From positions 124,001 through 188,000 of the forward strand of contig JBKBUF010000003.1 in the NCBI GenBank assembly GCA_046290815.1: DNA of 64,000 nt. Direction: 5' to 3'. The position numbers and the translations under genes are program-made. The notes below the pieces were generated by a model, which saw only the letters and a list, made by a program, of their open reading frames with translations, did not search any database and was not told the origin of the DNA. This stretch comes from JBKBUF01 sp046290815 (GTDB taxonomy: Bacteria; Bacteroidota; Bacteroidia; Cytophagales; Cytophagaceae). The stretch's first letter is position 1. The number at the start of each line of letters is the position of its first letter. This document shows, one piece after another, positions 9,871 through 18,229 of this stretch.

Positions 9871-10956
9871 CTATACGGACAATTTCTCCTCCGGAAACTC
9901 CACTTCCATTTTCACTCCCAGACTGAATAAATCTTTTACCACAGGAGCCAATAAAGGAATACCTTTCTCCAGTCTTTCTTTTTCCATTTCTCTTTCCGGA
10001 TCACCAGGTATCAATACAGATTCACCATCCATAGCTGCAGCATTTCGGAATCTGTCGATCCAGTTATCCATATGATGTTTAAATTCTTCTTTGGGTCTCC
10101 ATGCATCTATTCGCATCGCACCTAAGAAATGGCCTATGCCTTCACCTACAGGATTTTCAGGTAAGGGAAGAAAACTTACGAATGGCGGAACCCATGGACC
10201 GTAATTAGCTCCCGAGAAGACTGCTGAAAAAATATCAACAATGGCACCCAAACAATAACCTTTATGGCTTCCGTGTTCACGGTCTCCTCCCAGAGGAAGC
10301 AATGCCCCACCATCTTTTAATTCATGAGGATTTATGGATTGCTTACCTGTTTTATCCTGTATCCAGCCTGATGGTGCTTCCAGATTTTTCCTTTGTAAAA
10401 TTTCCAGCTTACCGTTGGCGGCGGTGGTGGTGGCAAAGTCCGCAACAAAGGCAGGATTTTTACCTGCAGGTATAGCCACTGCAATAGGATTGGTTCCTAA
10501 TAATCTTTCCAGGGAATAGGTTGGGGCCACAAGAGGGCTGGCATTGGTCATTGCCATTCCGATCATATCCTTGTCCAGGCCCATCATGGCATGATAGCCT
10601 GCAATACCAAAGTGATTTGAATTTTTTACCGAAACCCAGCCTGTGCCTGCTTTTTCCGCTTTCTCCATTGCAATTTCCATGGCTTTTGGGGCAACTATCA
10701 GTCCTAGCCCGGCATCTCCGTCCACAACTGCTGTAGAAGGTGTTTCATGCACAATCCTGATATTTGGTGTAGGATTAATTCTGTTAGCTTCCCAAAGTCT
10801 CACATAACCTGAAAGACGTGCAACACCATGAGAATCAACTCCTCTCAAATCGGCTGATACCAAAACCGCGGCTGCGAGCGCAGCATCTTCTTTAGAACAG
10901 CCTATTTTTTGTAATATATTTTCTGTGAATTGAAGAAGGTCCCGGTAAGAATACAT
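9871..10956 (-). CDS. Malate/L-lactate dehydrogenase family oxidoreductase (Ldh_2 family)
   Basis: A 361-residue NAD(P)-dependent 2-hydroxyacid oxidoreductase of the family that includes malate, L-sulfolactate and ureidoglycolate dehydrogenases. It is unrelated to classical Rossmann-fold LDH. Diagnostic segments are DLRGVDSHGVARL (about 36-48), SNHFGIAGYH (about 112-121, with the active-site His), LLGTNPIAVAIP and HKGYCLGAIVDIFS near residue 230. Length fits the family. The substrate cannot be told from sequence. It is a stand-alone gene, convergent with the small secreted protein and divergent from the MuiA-like gene. Confidence 0.9.
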   Translation of the reverse strand: MYSYRDLLQFTENILQKIGCSKEDAALAAAVLVSADLRGVDSHGVARLSGYVRLWEANRINPTPNIRIVHETPSTAVVDGDAGLGLIVAPKAMEIAMEKAEKAGTGWVSVKNSNHFGIAGYHAMMGLDKDMIGMAMTNASPLVAPTYSLERLLGTNPIAVAIPAGKNPAFVADFATTTAANGKLEILQRKNLEAPSGWIQDKTGKQSINPHELKDGGALLPLGGDREHGSHKGYCLGAIVDIFSAVFSGANYGPWVPPFVSFLPLPENPVGEGIGHFLGAMRIDAWRPKEEFKHHMDNWIDRFRNAAAMDGESVLIPGDPEREMEKERLEKGIPLLAPVVKDLFSLGVKMEVEFPEEKLSV

Positions 10957-11080
10957 TTCGAAATTTTTAATTCTATAAAAATACTAAATAATAGGGAAAA
11001 TTTATTTCCGTTTAACATTTTAATGCTGATTAAATTTTTTCTCGAAAAAGAGATAAATTGCTTAACTCAATAATAAACTT

Positions 11081-12715
11081 ATGAATAGGAGAATATATTT
11101 TTTACTGGTACTTTTTTCTGCTTTTCAAATTAATCTTCATGCAGGAGATAAGAAATCAGTTAAAGCTGAAATTAAACAGGTAACTGTGTTTCTTAATAAA
11201 GCCCAGGTAAACAATCTTGTAAATACCTCTGTTGATGCGGGAGTAAATGAAATCATGATTGAAGGGTTGCCGTCTTTTATTGACAAAAACAGCATTCAGG
11301 TAAGTGGTAAGGGAGATTTTATCATTATGAATGTAAGATGGGAGCTCAATTATCTTTCTCCGCATAAAAAGCACAAAGAAATGTTAGTGGTTGAAGATTC
11401 TCTGGAGCATCTCAGAACCGAATCTGATAAAGTAAAAAATCTCATGGATATTCTGGGAAAAGAAGAGCAGATGATATTAGCAAATCAATCTATTAAAGGA
11501 TCGGAAAAAAATCTGACTGCTGATGAGCTGGAAGAAATGGCAGATTTTTTCCGGGAAAGATTGTTGGATATAAGAAATGAAATCGGTGTTAACAACAAGA
11601 AGTTTAAAAATCTACAGGACAGAATCAGACAGTACCAGCAACAGCTGGCTGAAGTTACGAAATTATACAATAGGGAAAGCGGAACCATTTACATTACAAC
11701 TTCTGCTAAGGCAAGAACGAATGCTGTATTTGAAATACAGTATATTACAGGAAACGCAGGCTGGTCGCCTCTTTATGATCTTAGAGCTAAGGATACAAAG
11801 AGTCCGGTTCAGGTAAGCTATAAAGCTCAGGTTTATCAAAATACAGGGCTTAATTGGGATAAAGTGAAACTTAAATTATCTACTGCTAATCCTACCTTGG
11901 GTGGTACTAAACCTGAATTGGCTACTCAGTATTTATATTTTTATAATCCTGTGGCCAGAGAAGCTAAGCCTGCGGCTAAATACAAAAAAATGGAAGCAAC
12001 AGGAAGCGTGGAAAGATCTGCTTCTGCGCCAGATGAATTAATGGATTATAAGCTTGAAGATAAAAGATCAGAAGTCTTATCCGATTACACCACTGTTACC
12101 CAAACCACTCTTGCTGCTGAGTTTGACATAGCGGTACCATATTCCATTCCTTCCGACGGCCAAGTGCAGTTGGTGGATATTCAAAATTATGATTTGCCTG
12201 CAAGCTATAGACATTACAGTGTTCCAAAGCTTGACCAGGATGCCTTCCTGGTTGCACAAGTGACGGGATGGGAAGAGCTTAATATGTTATCTGGTAATGC
12301 CAACATCTATTTTGAAGGTACCTATGTCGGAGAGTCTTTTATCGACATGGAAAATATTTCTGATACCTTGATATTTTCATTAGGTAGAGATAAAAAGGTA
12401 GTAGTTGAAAGAAAAAAAGTGAAAGATTTTTCCAGTAAGTCTTTTATCGGCACCAATAGAAAGGAAGAAAGTGCTTATGAAATTAACATCAGAAATACCG
12501 GTAAAACTCCGATTGTAATCAACTTAGAAGATCAGATTCCGGTATCCAGAGATAAGGAGATAGAAGTTGAATTAACAGATTCAGGTGGAGCACTTTTCGA
12601 TAAAACGACAGGAAAAATGACCTGGCAGATGACACTTAATGCAAGCGAAACAAGAAAAGTGGGTTTTAAATATTTTGTCAAATATCCCAAAAATAAGAGA
12701 GTGCAAGGTCTCTAA
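11081..12715 (+). CDS. MuiA-like protein (DUF4140 + DUF4139)
   Basis: A 544-residue secreted protein with a signal peptide (about residues 1-21). An N-terminal DUF4140 region (VTVFLNKAQV) is followed by a coiled-coil-prone central segment (about 100-200), then DUF4139 with GWSPLYDLRA and a C-terminal VEDQIPVS-like strand (here LEDQIPVSRDKEIEV). Homologues are called mucoidy inhibitor A after a Rhizobium exopolysaccharide phenotype, but the biochemical function is unknown. The gene ends 30 bp before a CPBP membrane protein, so the two may be co-transcribed. Confidence 0.85.
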   Translation: MNRRIYFLLVLFSAFQINLHAGDKKSVKAEIKQVTVFLNKAQVNNLVNTSVDAGVNEIMIEGLPSFIDKNSIQVSGKGDFIIMNVRWELNYLSPHKKHKEMLVVEDSLEHLRTESDKVKNLMDILGKEEQMILANQSIKGSEKNLTADELEEMADFFRERLLDIRNEIGVNNKKFKNLQDRIRQYQQQLAEVTKLYNRESGTIYITTSAKARTNAVFEIQYITGNAGWSPLYDLRAKDTKSPVQVSYKAQVYQNTGLNWDKVKLKLSTANPTLGGTKPELATQYLYFYNPVAREAKPAAKYKKMEATGSVERSASAPDELMDYKLEDKRSEVLSDYTTVTQTTLAAEFDIAVPYSIPSDGQVQLVDIQNYDLPASYRHYSVPKLDQDAFLVAQVTGWEELNMLSGNANIYFEGTYVGESFIDMENISDTLIFSLGRDKKVVVERKKVKDFSSKSFIGTNRKEESAYEINIRNTGKTPIVINLEDQIPVSRDKEIEVELTDSGGALFDKTTGKMTWQMTLNASETRKVGFKYFVKYPKNKRVQGL

Positions 12716-12745
12716 AACCATAGGGAGTAATCTTCCTTATTATTT

Positions 12746-13675
12746 ATGAAAAACCATTTTTTGTATCTGAAAAGTCATTTCAGGGAAGATTTTCATTTAT
12801 GGATATATTTATTTACAGGCCTGTATCTCGCAGCTGCGATTTTTTTTAATTATAACATCATTAATCTTGAAAGTACCGTCATAAATAAGTATTACGGGCA
12901 AAACATCAGAATTGTATATTACTTCTTATTATATGCTGCAGGGTTTTATCCTGTTGTTTATTTAAATTATTACTTCAGAAGCAAGCCATTTAAACTCGAT
13001 AGAAAATTCTGGCTTTTCAGTTTGTCCGGATTGTTTATTATTTCTCTTGATGCAGGCTCACATCACTTCAATGATCTGTACCTTTTTTTTCCGGAACAAA
13101 TCAAATATTTTATTTTTAAGATTATAAGCAACGGAAGAAGCATTCTTACAGTGTTCCTTCCTTTGATCATTTTCAAATATTATTTCGATAAGAAGCCTAA
13201 TGATTTTTATGGATTGAACCTTGATACAAAACATTTCTCTTCCTATTTTTTAATGCTTGGAATTATGGCGCCCTTGATTGTATGGGCTTCATTCCAGGAT
13301 GATTTCAGAGAGGCCTATCCTGTTTATACCGATTATGGTGCCCACAATTTCCTGGAAATTCCTGAATGGATTAATATATTAATATTCGAGTTTTTCTATG
13401 GCATAGATTTCGTTTTCACAGAGCTGTTATTCCGCGGATATTTTGTAATTGGTATGGCAGCTGTACTGGGAAAGGATGCCATATTACCGATGGTAAGTAC
13501 CTATGCATTTCTGCATTTTGGCAAACCTGCTGCGGAAACATTTGGTTCAATTGCCGGTGGATATATATTGGGTGTTTTTGCTTTTTATTCCAGGAATATC
13601 TGGGGAGGAATTTTTATACATCTAGGAATTGCATGGCTTATGGAAGCTGCTGCATTTTTTACCAGGAACTATTAA
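12746..13675 (+). CDS. CPBP/Abi-type intramembrane protease-like protein
   Basis: A 309-residue integral membrane protein with about eight hydrophobic segments. The C-terminal third carries CPBP (CAAX prenyl protease-like) motifs: FTELLFRGYF, then YAFLHFGKP with the FxxxH-like His, then FIHLGIAW. The family usually has EE in motif 1 (EELLFRG); here the first Glu is replaced by Thr, so proteolytic activity is uncertain. Family members act as intramembrane proteases or as membrane adaptors and immunity factors. It sits downstream of the MuiA-like gene and convergent with ppx/gppA. Confidence 0.8.
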   Translation: MKNHFLYLKSHFREDFHLWIYLFTGLYLAAAIFFNYNIINLESTVINKYYGQNIRIVYYFLLYAAGFYPVVYLNYYFRSKPFKLDRKFWLFSLSGLFIISLDAGSHHFNDLYLFFPEQIKYFIFKIISNGRSILTVFLPLIIFKYYFDKKPNDFYGLNLDTKHFSSYFLMLGIMAPLIVWASFQDDFREAYPVYTDYGAHNFLEIPEWINILIFEFFYGIDFVFTELLFRGYFVIGMAAVLGKDAILPMVSTYAFLHFGKPAAETFGSIAGGYILGVFAFYSRNIWGGIFIHLGIAWLMEAAAFFTRNY

Positions 13676-13694
13676 AGTCCACTTCAGGATTTTA

Positions 13695-14639
13695 CTACAC
13701 AATTTTTCCGAATTTAAATACAGATTGTAATACTCCTTCTTTCAAAGCATAAGTTGATACCCTTAGTTTTGGTATGCGGTAGGTTGAAATGATATAGTCA
13801 ATCATCACACAGGCCACTACAATCATATCAACTCTTAATTCTATCATACCGGGGATTTTTAATCTTTCATCTCTGTTTTTTGATAAAAGATCATGGTAAA
13901 TGAAATTGAATTCTTCAGGTGTGAGGGTATATTCTTTACCTGGAATCTCCGGTTGTTTGTGCCCTTTTTTTAGAAAGTCAATCTCAGCTAAAGTGTCAAA
14001 TGTTCCGGAAGAGCCTACTAATGTATCCGGCTTAAATTTATTTACAGCCTTGGAAAGCTCGCCAAGCTTTTCCTCAAAGTAATTTTTGAGCTTAGATATT
14101 TCATCCTGTTTTATCGGATCGAAGGGTTTGAATCCGTCCAGTAATCTTTGTGCACCTATTTCAAAACTTTTTTTCCATAGAACTTCTGCCTTGTTGCAAA
14201 TGATAAATTCGACGCTACCCCCTCCTATATCCATAATCATTGAGGTGTTTTTTCCCAGGTCTAAAGCAGATTTTACCCCTTCATAAATAAGTTGAGCCTC
14301 TTTATCACCTGAAATGATATCAATATGAATATTATATTCCTCTTTTATTTCTTCAACCAGCTGATCGCTATTCTGGGCATTTCTTAAAGCACTGGTTCCG
14401 GTAGCAAAGGTAGCAGTAACATCATACCTGTCAATCACTTTTTTGAAGTGTCCGATTGTATCGATGGCTCTCTGATAGGCATCAGGTGCTATTACTCCTT
14501 TCGTTATACCTCCCTGTCCCAGTTTAACAGGTAATTTTTCTTTATATAAAATTTTGAATGAATTATCAGAATGTTCTGCAATGAGCAGGTGAAATGTATT
14601 AGTGCCCAGGTCCAGAACAGCGATTTTTTTATTGTCCAT
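13695..14639 (-). CDS. Ppx/GppA family phosphatase
   Basis: An ASKHA-fold hydrolase of exopolyphosphate and/or guanosine pentaphosphate, linking phosphate storage and the stringent response. Motifs present are AVLDLGTNTFHLLIAE (phosphate 1 loop), SGDKEAQLIYEGV and MDIGGGSVEF (phosphate 2), and GSSGTFDTLAEI (adenosine-type loop). I place the start at 14637-14639, giving 314 residues that begin MDNKKIAVLDLGTN. An upstream in-frame ATG at 14714 would add 25 residues lacking family similarity. It contains only the catalytic domains, without the HD-like C-terminal domain of long Ppx enzymes. Confidence 0.9.
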   Translation of the reverse strand: MDNKKIAVLDLGTNTFHLLIAEHSDNSFKILYKEKLPVKLGQGGITKGVIAPDAYQRAIDTIGHFKKVIDRYDVTATFATGTSALRNAQNSDQLVEEIKEEYNIHIDIISGDKEAQLIYEGVKSALDLGKNTSMIMDIGGGSVEFIICNKAEVLWKKSFEIGAQRLLDGFKPFDPIKQDEISKLKNYFEEKLGELSKAVNKFKPDTLVGSSGTFDTLAEIDFLKKGHKQPEIPGKEYTLTPEEFNFIYHDLLSKNRDERLKIPGMIELRVDMIVVACVMIDYIISTYRIPKLRVSTYALKEGVLQSVFKFGKIV

Positions 14640-14791
14640 ACGGCCGGCAAGATAATAAAAATCTTTTGATTGAATGCTTTGCCCGGCTTCTTCCCGCAGA
14701 TTAGAACTCCCCATTTGTAATTAATAAGTAATGTTCTATCTTTAACCTTGTTAAACTTAAAAAGTTTAAAATCTATTATAAGCGCAAGCCG

Positions 14792-16342
14792 ATGAAGACT
14801 AAAAACGAAAAATTTGAAGAGCTGGAAAAGAAGAACCAACAGGCATTGTTGGGTGGTGGGGCAGCACGTAATGAGGCACAACATAAAAAAGGAAAACTTA
14901 CAGCCAGAGAACGGATAGGTTTGCTGATGGATCCGGGGTCCTTTGAAGAAACCGGGAAATTTGTGACCCATCGATCAAAAGATTTTGGTCTGGAGAATGA
15001 AGTGTATCTGGGAGATGGTGTTATCACTGGTTTCGGTACGGTGAATGGCAGGCTGGTCTATGTCTTTTCTCAGGACTTTACCGTTTTTGGCGGTTCACTT
15101 AGCGAAGCACATGCAGAAAAAGTATGCAAGATAATGGATCTTGCTATGAAAAATGGTGCACCTGTTATAGGGCTTAATGACTCCGGAGGAGCAAGGATCC
15201 AGGAAGGGGTGGTGTCATTGGGTGGCTATGCAGATATATTTTACAGGAATACTTTAGCTTCCGGTGTAGTTCCTCAGATTAGCGCTGTTATGGGACCTTG
15301 TGCAGGAGGAGCAGTATACTCTCCTGCAATAACAGATTTTATTCTGATGGTGGAAAATACTTCGTATATGTTTGTGACCGGGCCAAACGTAGTTAAAACT
15401 GTAACACATGAAAATGTAACTTCTGAAGAACTGGGTGGAGCATCTGCTCATAGCACCAAAAGCGGTGTTACCCATTTTGCTTGTGCCAATGAAGTAGAAT
15501 GTATCAACCACATTAAAAAATTACTTTCATATATACCACAGAACTGTGAGGAATTGCCTCCTGCAACCGAGTATGATGGCAAAGAGGAAATCAGGACAGG
15601 ATTAAACGATATTATTCCTGATAACCCGAATCAGCCTTATGACATGCGTGATGTGGTTGCAGGAATAGTGGATGAGGATTCTTTTTTTGAAGTTCATAAG
15701 AATTTTGCTGAAAATATTGTTGTAGGTTTTGCCAGACTTGCAGGAAGAAGCATAGGTATAGTAGGAAATCAGCCTGCTGTACTTGCAGGAGTATTGGACA
15801 TACATTCCAGCACCAAAGCTGCAAGGTTTGTCCGGTTTTGTGATTGCTTCAATATTCCTCTATTGGTTTTAGAAGATGTTCCTGGATTTTTACCCGGAAC
15901 AAATCAGGAGTGGAATGGTATAATAAGCAATGGGGCGAAACTGCTTTATGCATTTTGTGAAGCGACGGTGCCAAGAATCACCGTGATCACCAGAAAAGCT
16001 TATGGAGGGGCCTATGACGTTATGAATTCCAAACATATTGGTGCTGATCTGAACTATGCATGGCCAACAGCTGAGATAGCGGTAATGGGAGCCAAAGGTG
16101 CTGCTGAAATTATTTTTAAAAGAGAAATTGAAGCAGCTGTCGATAAAGAAGGAAAACTGAAAGAAAAAATTGATGAGTATACTGAGAAATTTGCCAACCC
16201 CTATCTGGCTGCTTCAAGAGGGTATATCGACGAAGTGATAAAACCGGAGGAAACCAGAAAGAAACTTATCTCAGGTTTTAAAATGCTTGAAAATAAAGTG
16301 GCGGTGTTGCCAAAAAAGAAACATGGGAATATTCCTTTGTAA
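14792..16342 (+). CDS. Acyl-CoA carboxylase beta subunit (propionyl-CoA carboxylase type)
   Basis: The carboxyltransferase subunit moves CO2 from biotin to an acyl-CoA, probably propionyl- or methylmalonyl-type, in the cytoplasm. The 516 residues match PccB length. Motifs include KLTARERIGLLMDPGSFEE near residue 37, LNDSGGARIQEGV (oxyanion hole and acyl-CoA site), GPCAGGAVYSPA, and in the C-terminal crotonase-like half VPGFLPGT and TRKAYGGAYDVM. No biotin-carrier or biotin carboxylase gene is nearby, so the alpha subunit must be elsewhere. A phase-locked heptad repeat lies between this gene and the next. Confidence 0.94.
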   Translation: MKTKNEKFEELEKKNQQALLGGGAARNEAQHKKGKLTARERIGLLMDPGSFEETGKFVTHRSKDFGLENEVYLGDGVITGFGTVNGRLVYVFSQDFTVFGGSLSEAHAEKVCKIMDLAMKNGAPVIGLNDSGGARIQEGVVSLGGYADIFYRNTLASGVVPQISAVMGPCAGGAVYSPAITDFILMVENTSYMFVTGPNVVKTVTHENVTSEELGGASAHSTKSGVTHFACANEVECINHIKKLLSYIPQNCEELPPATEYDGKEEIRTGLNDIIPDNPNQPYDMRDVVAGIVDEDSFFEVHKNFAENIVVGFARLAGRSIGIVGNQPAVLAGVLDIHSSTKAARFVRFCDCFNIPLLVLEDVPGFLPGTNQEWNGIISNGAKLLYAFCEATVPRITVITRKAYGGAYDVMNSKHIGADLNYAWPTAEIAVMGAKGAAEIIFKREIEAAVDKEGKLKEKIDEYTEKFANPYLAASRGYIDEVIKPEETRKKLISGFKMLENKVAVLPKKKHGNIPL

Positions 16343-16413
16343 AATTCTAAATTCGAAGCTCAAAATTCGAATTAAACTTTAAACTTTCAACTTTGAACTT
16401 TAAACTTTCAACT
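16343..16413 (+). repeat. Heptad inverted-repeat element 1
   Basis: The gap between the carboxylase stop and the M42 peptidase start is almost fully made of degenerate 7-bp units. The left arm has AAATTCT, AAATTCG, AAGCTCA, AAATTCG. The right arm (16372-16413) has six consecutive in-phase units of consensus TTNAACT: TTAAACT twice, TTCAACT, TTGAACT, TTAAACT, TTCAACT. Five more elements of the same design occur in the window. Confidence 0.85.
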
Positions 16414-16418
16414 TATAC

Positions 16419-17489
16419 ATGAACGAGAATAGCCTTAAATTTTTAGAGAGTTATATAAACAACGCATCACCTACAGGATTCGAGTGGTCAGGACAAAGGT
16501 TATGGCTGGATTATTTGCGTCCGTATATTCATGAATACTTTACAGATACTTATGGTACTGCGGTGGGAGTAATCAATCCGGGTAAGGAATATAAGGTAGT
16601 GATAGAGGCACACGCAGATGAAATATCATGGTTTGTAAATTACATTACCAAAGAAGGTTATATATATTTAAGAAAGAATGGCGGCTCTGACCATATGATT
16701 GCACCTTCGAAGCGAGTTAACATACACACGGCAAAAGGAATCGTAAAAGGCATTTTTGGTTGGCCTGCTATACATGTAAGAGACAATGATAAGGAAAGCG
16801 CACCCAATATGAAAAATATATTTCTGGACCTGGGCTGTAGTTCGAAAGATGAAGTAGAAGAACTAGGTGTGCATGTGGGTTGTGTAGCTACTTTTGAAGA
16901 TGAATTCATGGTTTTGAATGATAAATTTTTTGTTGGGAGAGCTATAGATAATCGTATCGGTGGTTTTATGATTGCGGAGGTTGCAAGAAGGATGCATGAA
17001 AATAATATTCAATTACCATACTCTCTTTATATAGTCAACGCTGTTCAGGAAGAGATAGGCCTCAGAGGTGCTGAAATGATTGCACACCGGATTAAACCGG
17101 ATGTGGCTATAATTACCGATGTATGCCATGATACCCAGTCGCCGGCATACAACAAAATTCAAAGCGGAGATTTATCATGCAATAAAGGTCCGGTGCTTAC
17201 TTATGGTCCTGCAGTGCAGAACAATTTATTGAGCATGATCATTGATGTAGCAAAGAATAAAAATATTCCTTTCCAGAGGGCCTCAGCATACCGTGCTACA
17301 GGTACGGATACAGATGCTTTTGCATATTCTAATGCAGGGGTATGTTCTGCTTTAATTTCTTTGCCTTTAAGGTATATGCATACAACAGTTGAAATGGTTT
17401 CCAGAGAAGACGTAGAGAATGTAATTAATCTGATGTATGAATTTTTAGTGCAGCTTCCGGGTGGACATGATTTCAGATACATTAAATAG
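16419..17489 (+). CDS. M42 family metallopeptidase
   Basis: A 356-residue di-metal aminopeptidase/endoglucanase-like hydrolase of the M42/M20 fold. Metal and catalytic positions are visible in order: AHADE (about residues 67-71, His ligand and catalytic Asp), AIDNRIGG (bridging Asp), QEEIGLRGA (catalytic Glu and Glu ligand), ITDVCHD (Asp ligand) and RYMHTTVEM (His ligand). Length matches the family. Such cytoplasmic enzymes trim peptides from the N-terminus and often form TET dodecamers. It is flanked on both sides by heptad repeat elements. Confidence 0.93.
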   Translation: MNENSLKFLESYINNASPTGFEWSGQRLWLDYLRPYIHEYFTDTYGTAVGVINPGKEYKVVIEAHADEISWFVNYITKEGYIYLRKNGGSDHMIAPSKRVNIHTAKGIVKGIFGWPAIHVRDNDKESAPNMKNIFLDLGCSSKDEVEELGVHVGCVATFEDEFMVLNDKFFVGRAIDNRIGGFMIAEVARRMHENNIQLPYSLYIVNAVQEEIGLRGAEMIAHRIKPDVAIITDVCHDTQSPAYNKIQSGDLSCNKGPVLTYGPAVQNNLLSMIIDVAKNKNIPFQRASAYRATGTDTDAFAYSNAGVCSALISLPLRYMHTTVEMVSREDVENVINLMYEFLVQLPGGHDFRYIK

Positions 17490-17575
17490 AAATGAGAAAA
17501 ACGAAACTCTAAACTTTAAAAGGAACAAATTGGATTTTTCATTTTCGTATTTCGTATTTCGTATTTCGAATTTTC
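17490..17575 (+). repeat. Heptad inverted-repeat element 2
   Basis: The left arm reads in 7-bp units GAAATGA, GAAAAAC, GAAACTC, TAAACTT, TAAAAGG. The right arm has CGTATTT three times in tandem at 17546-17566, then CGAATTT. A-rich units on one side and T-rich units on the other can fold into an imperfect hairpin. It occupies the whole space between the M42 peptidase and the next gene. Confidence 0.82.
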
Positions 17576-17581
17576 AAACAT

Positions 17582-18157
17582 ATGAATACTAAGATAACAA
17601 AGTTTATGGTGTTTGTATTGCTTTTGCTCCTGGCGCCTGTTATAGCAGGCACTTACGGTGCTTTGCATGATCAGTTCACATTTACTATTTCCCCTGAATT
17701 TTTTACTAAATACCGGTTCATCAATGTTTTCGGAGATCAAAGCAGTAAATGGCAGGAACCGGGATATCAGAGACTGGGTGCAGCGATAGTAGGCTGGAAG
17801 TACAGCTGGAAACTTGGACTTCTTGCAGGAGTAGTTTTATCTTTCACCGGACTTATTCATTCGAATGCAGGAAGAATGCTTTCCAATACACTGCAATCAT
17901 ATTTTATCGCTCTTATAGTTTCGTTTCTTGTTGGTGTGATAGGACTTGCCACCGGAATATTTACTTCTCTTGATGCTAATATGGTCAATATACCTGAAGG
18001 TGTTGAAAATGTAAGTGCATTTAAAGCTGTTGAAACTATGCACAATTTCAGCTATATGGGTGGGATCATTGGCATGCTATCAGGTATTTGGTTACAAATA
18101 CATAAAAGAAAAAAGCAGGAACATTTACTTAGTAAGGAACACCAACCGGGAGAATAG
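17582..18157 (+). CDS. Membrane protein of unknown function, four predicted TM helices
   Basis: A 191-residue protein with hydrophobic segments near residues 8-28, 75-95, 103-125 and 155-170, and a basic C-terminal tail (HKRKKQEH). The loop after the first helix, with GDQSSKWQEPGYQRLGAA, is the likely extracytoplasmic part. I do not recognise a family with certainty. It lies downstream of the M42 peptidase behind a heptad repeat, and convergent with the efflux operon. Confidence 0.75.
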   Translation: MNTKITKFMVFVLLLLLAPVIAGTYGALHDQFTFTISPEFFTKYRFINVFGDQSSKWQEPGYQRLGAAIVGWKYSWKLGLLAGVVLSFTGLIHSNAGRMLSNTLQSYFIALIVSFLVGVIGLATGIFTSLDANMVNIPEGVENVSAFKAVETMHNFSYMGGIIGMLSGIWLQIHKRKKQEHLLSKEHQPGE

Positions 18158-18182
18158 AAAAGAAGAGGAGATTGCTCTCCTC
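18156..18182 (-). terminator. Probable terminator of the efflux operon
   Basis: GAGGAGA and TCTCCTC form a 7-bp stem with a TTGC loop. Read on the minus strand it is followed by TTCTTTTC, a T-rich tail, so it best serves the RND-OMF gene. On the plus strand there is no T run. Confidence 0.45.
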
Positions 18183-18229
18183 CTCAAGGGAGTTTTCGTC
18201 CCTGTAACACACACTTAAAAAATAAGATT

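Noticed and set aside
14751..14769. Palindrome TTAAACTT/AAGTTTAA upstream of the acyl-CoA carboxylase gene
   Set aside because: Only 8 bp in AT-rich DNA and no T run, so chance is likely. It could be a remnant of a heptad element but has too few units.
15254..15824. Minus-strand open frames opposite the carboxylase gene
   Set aside because: They overlap a fully conserved enzyme, have Cys/Tyr/Ser-rich shadow composition and no promoter.
16372..16413. The short phase-locked repeats look at first like a CRISPR or telomere-like array
   Set aside because: Unit length is 7-8 bp without spacers, units are degenerate and arms are inverted; no cas genes are present.
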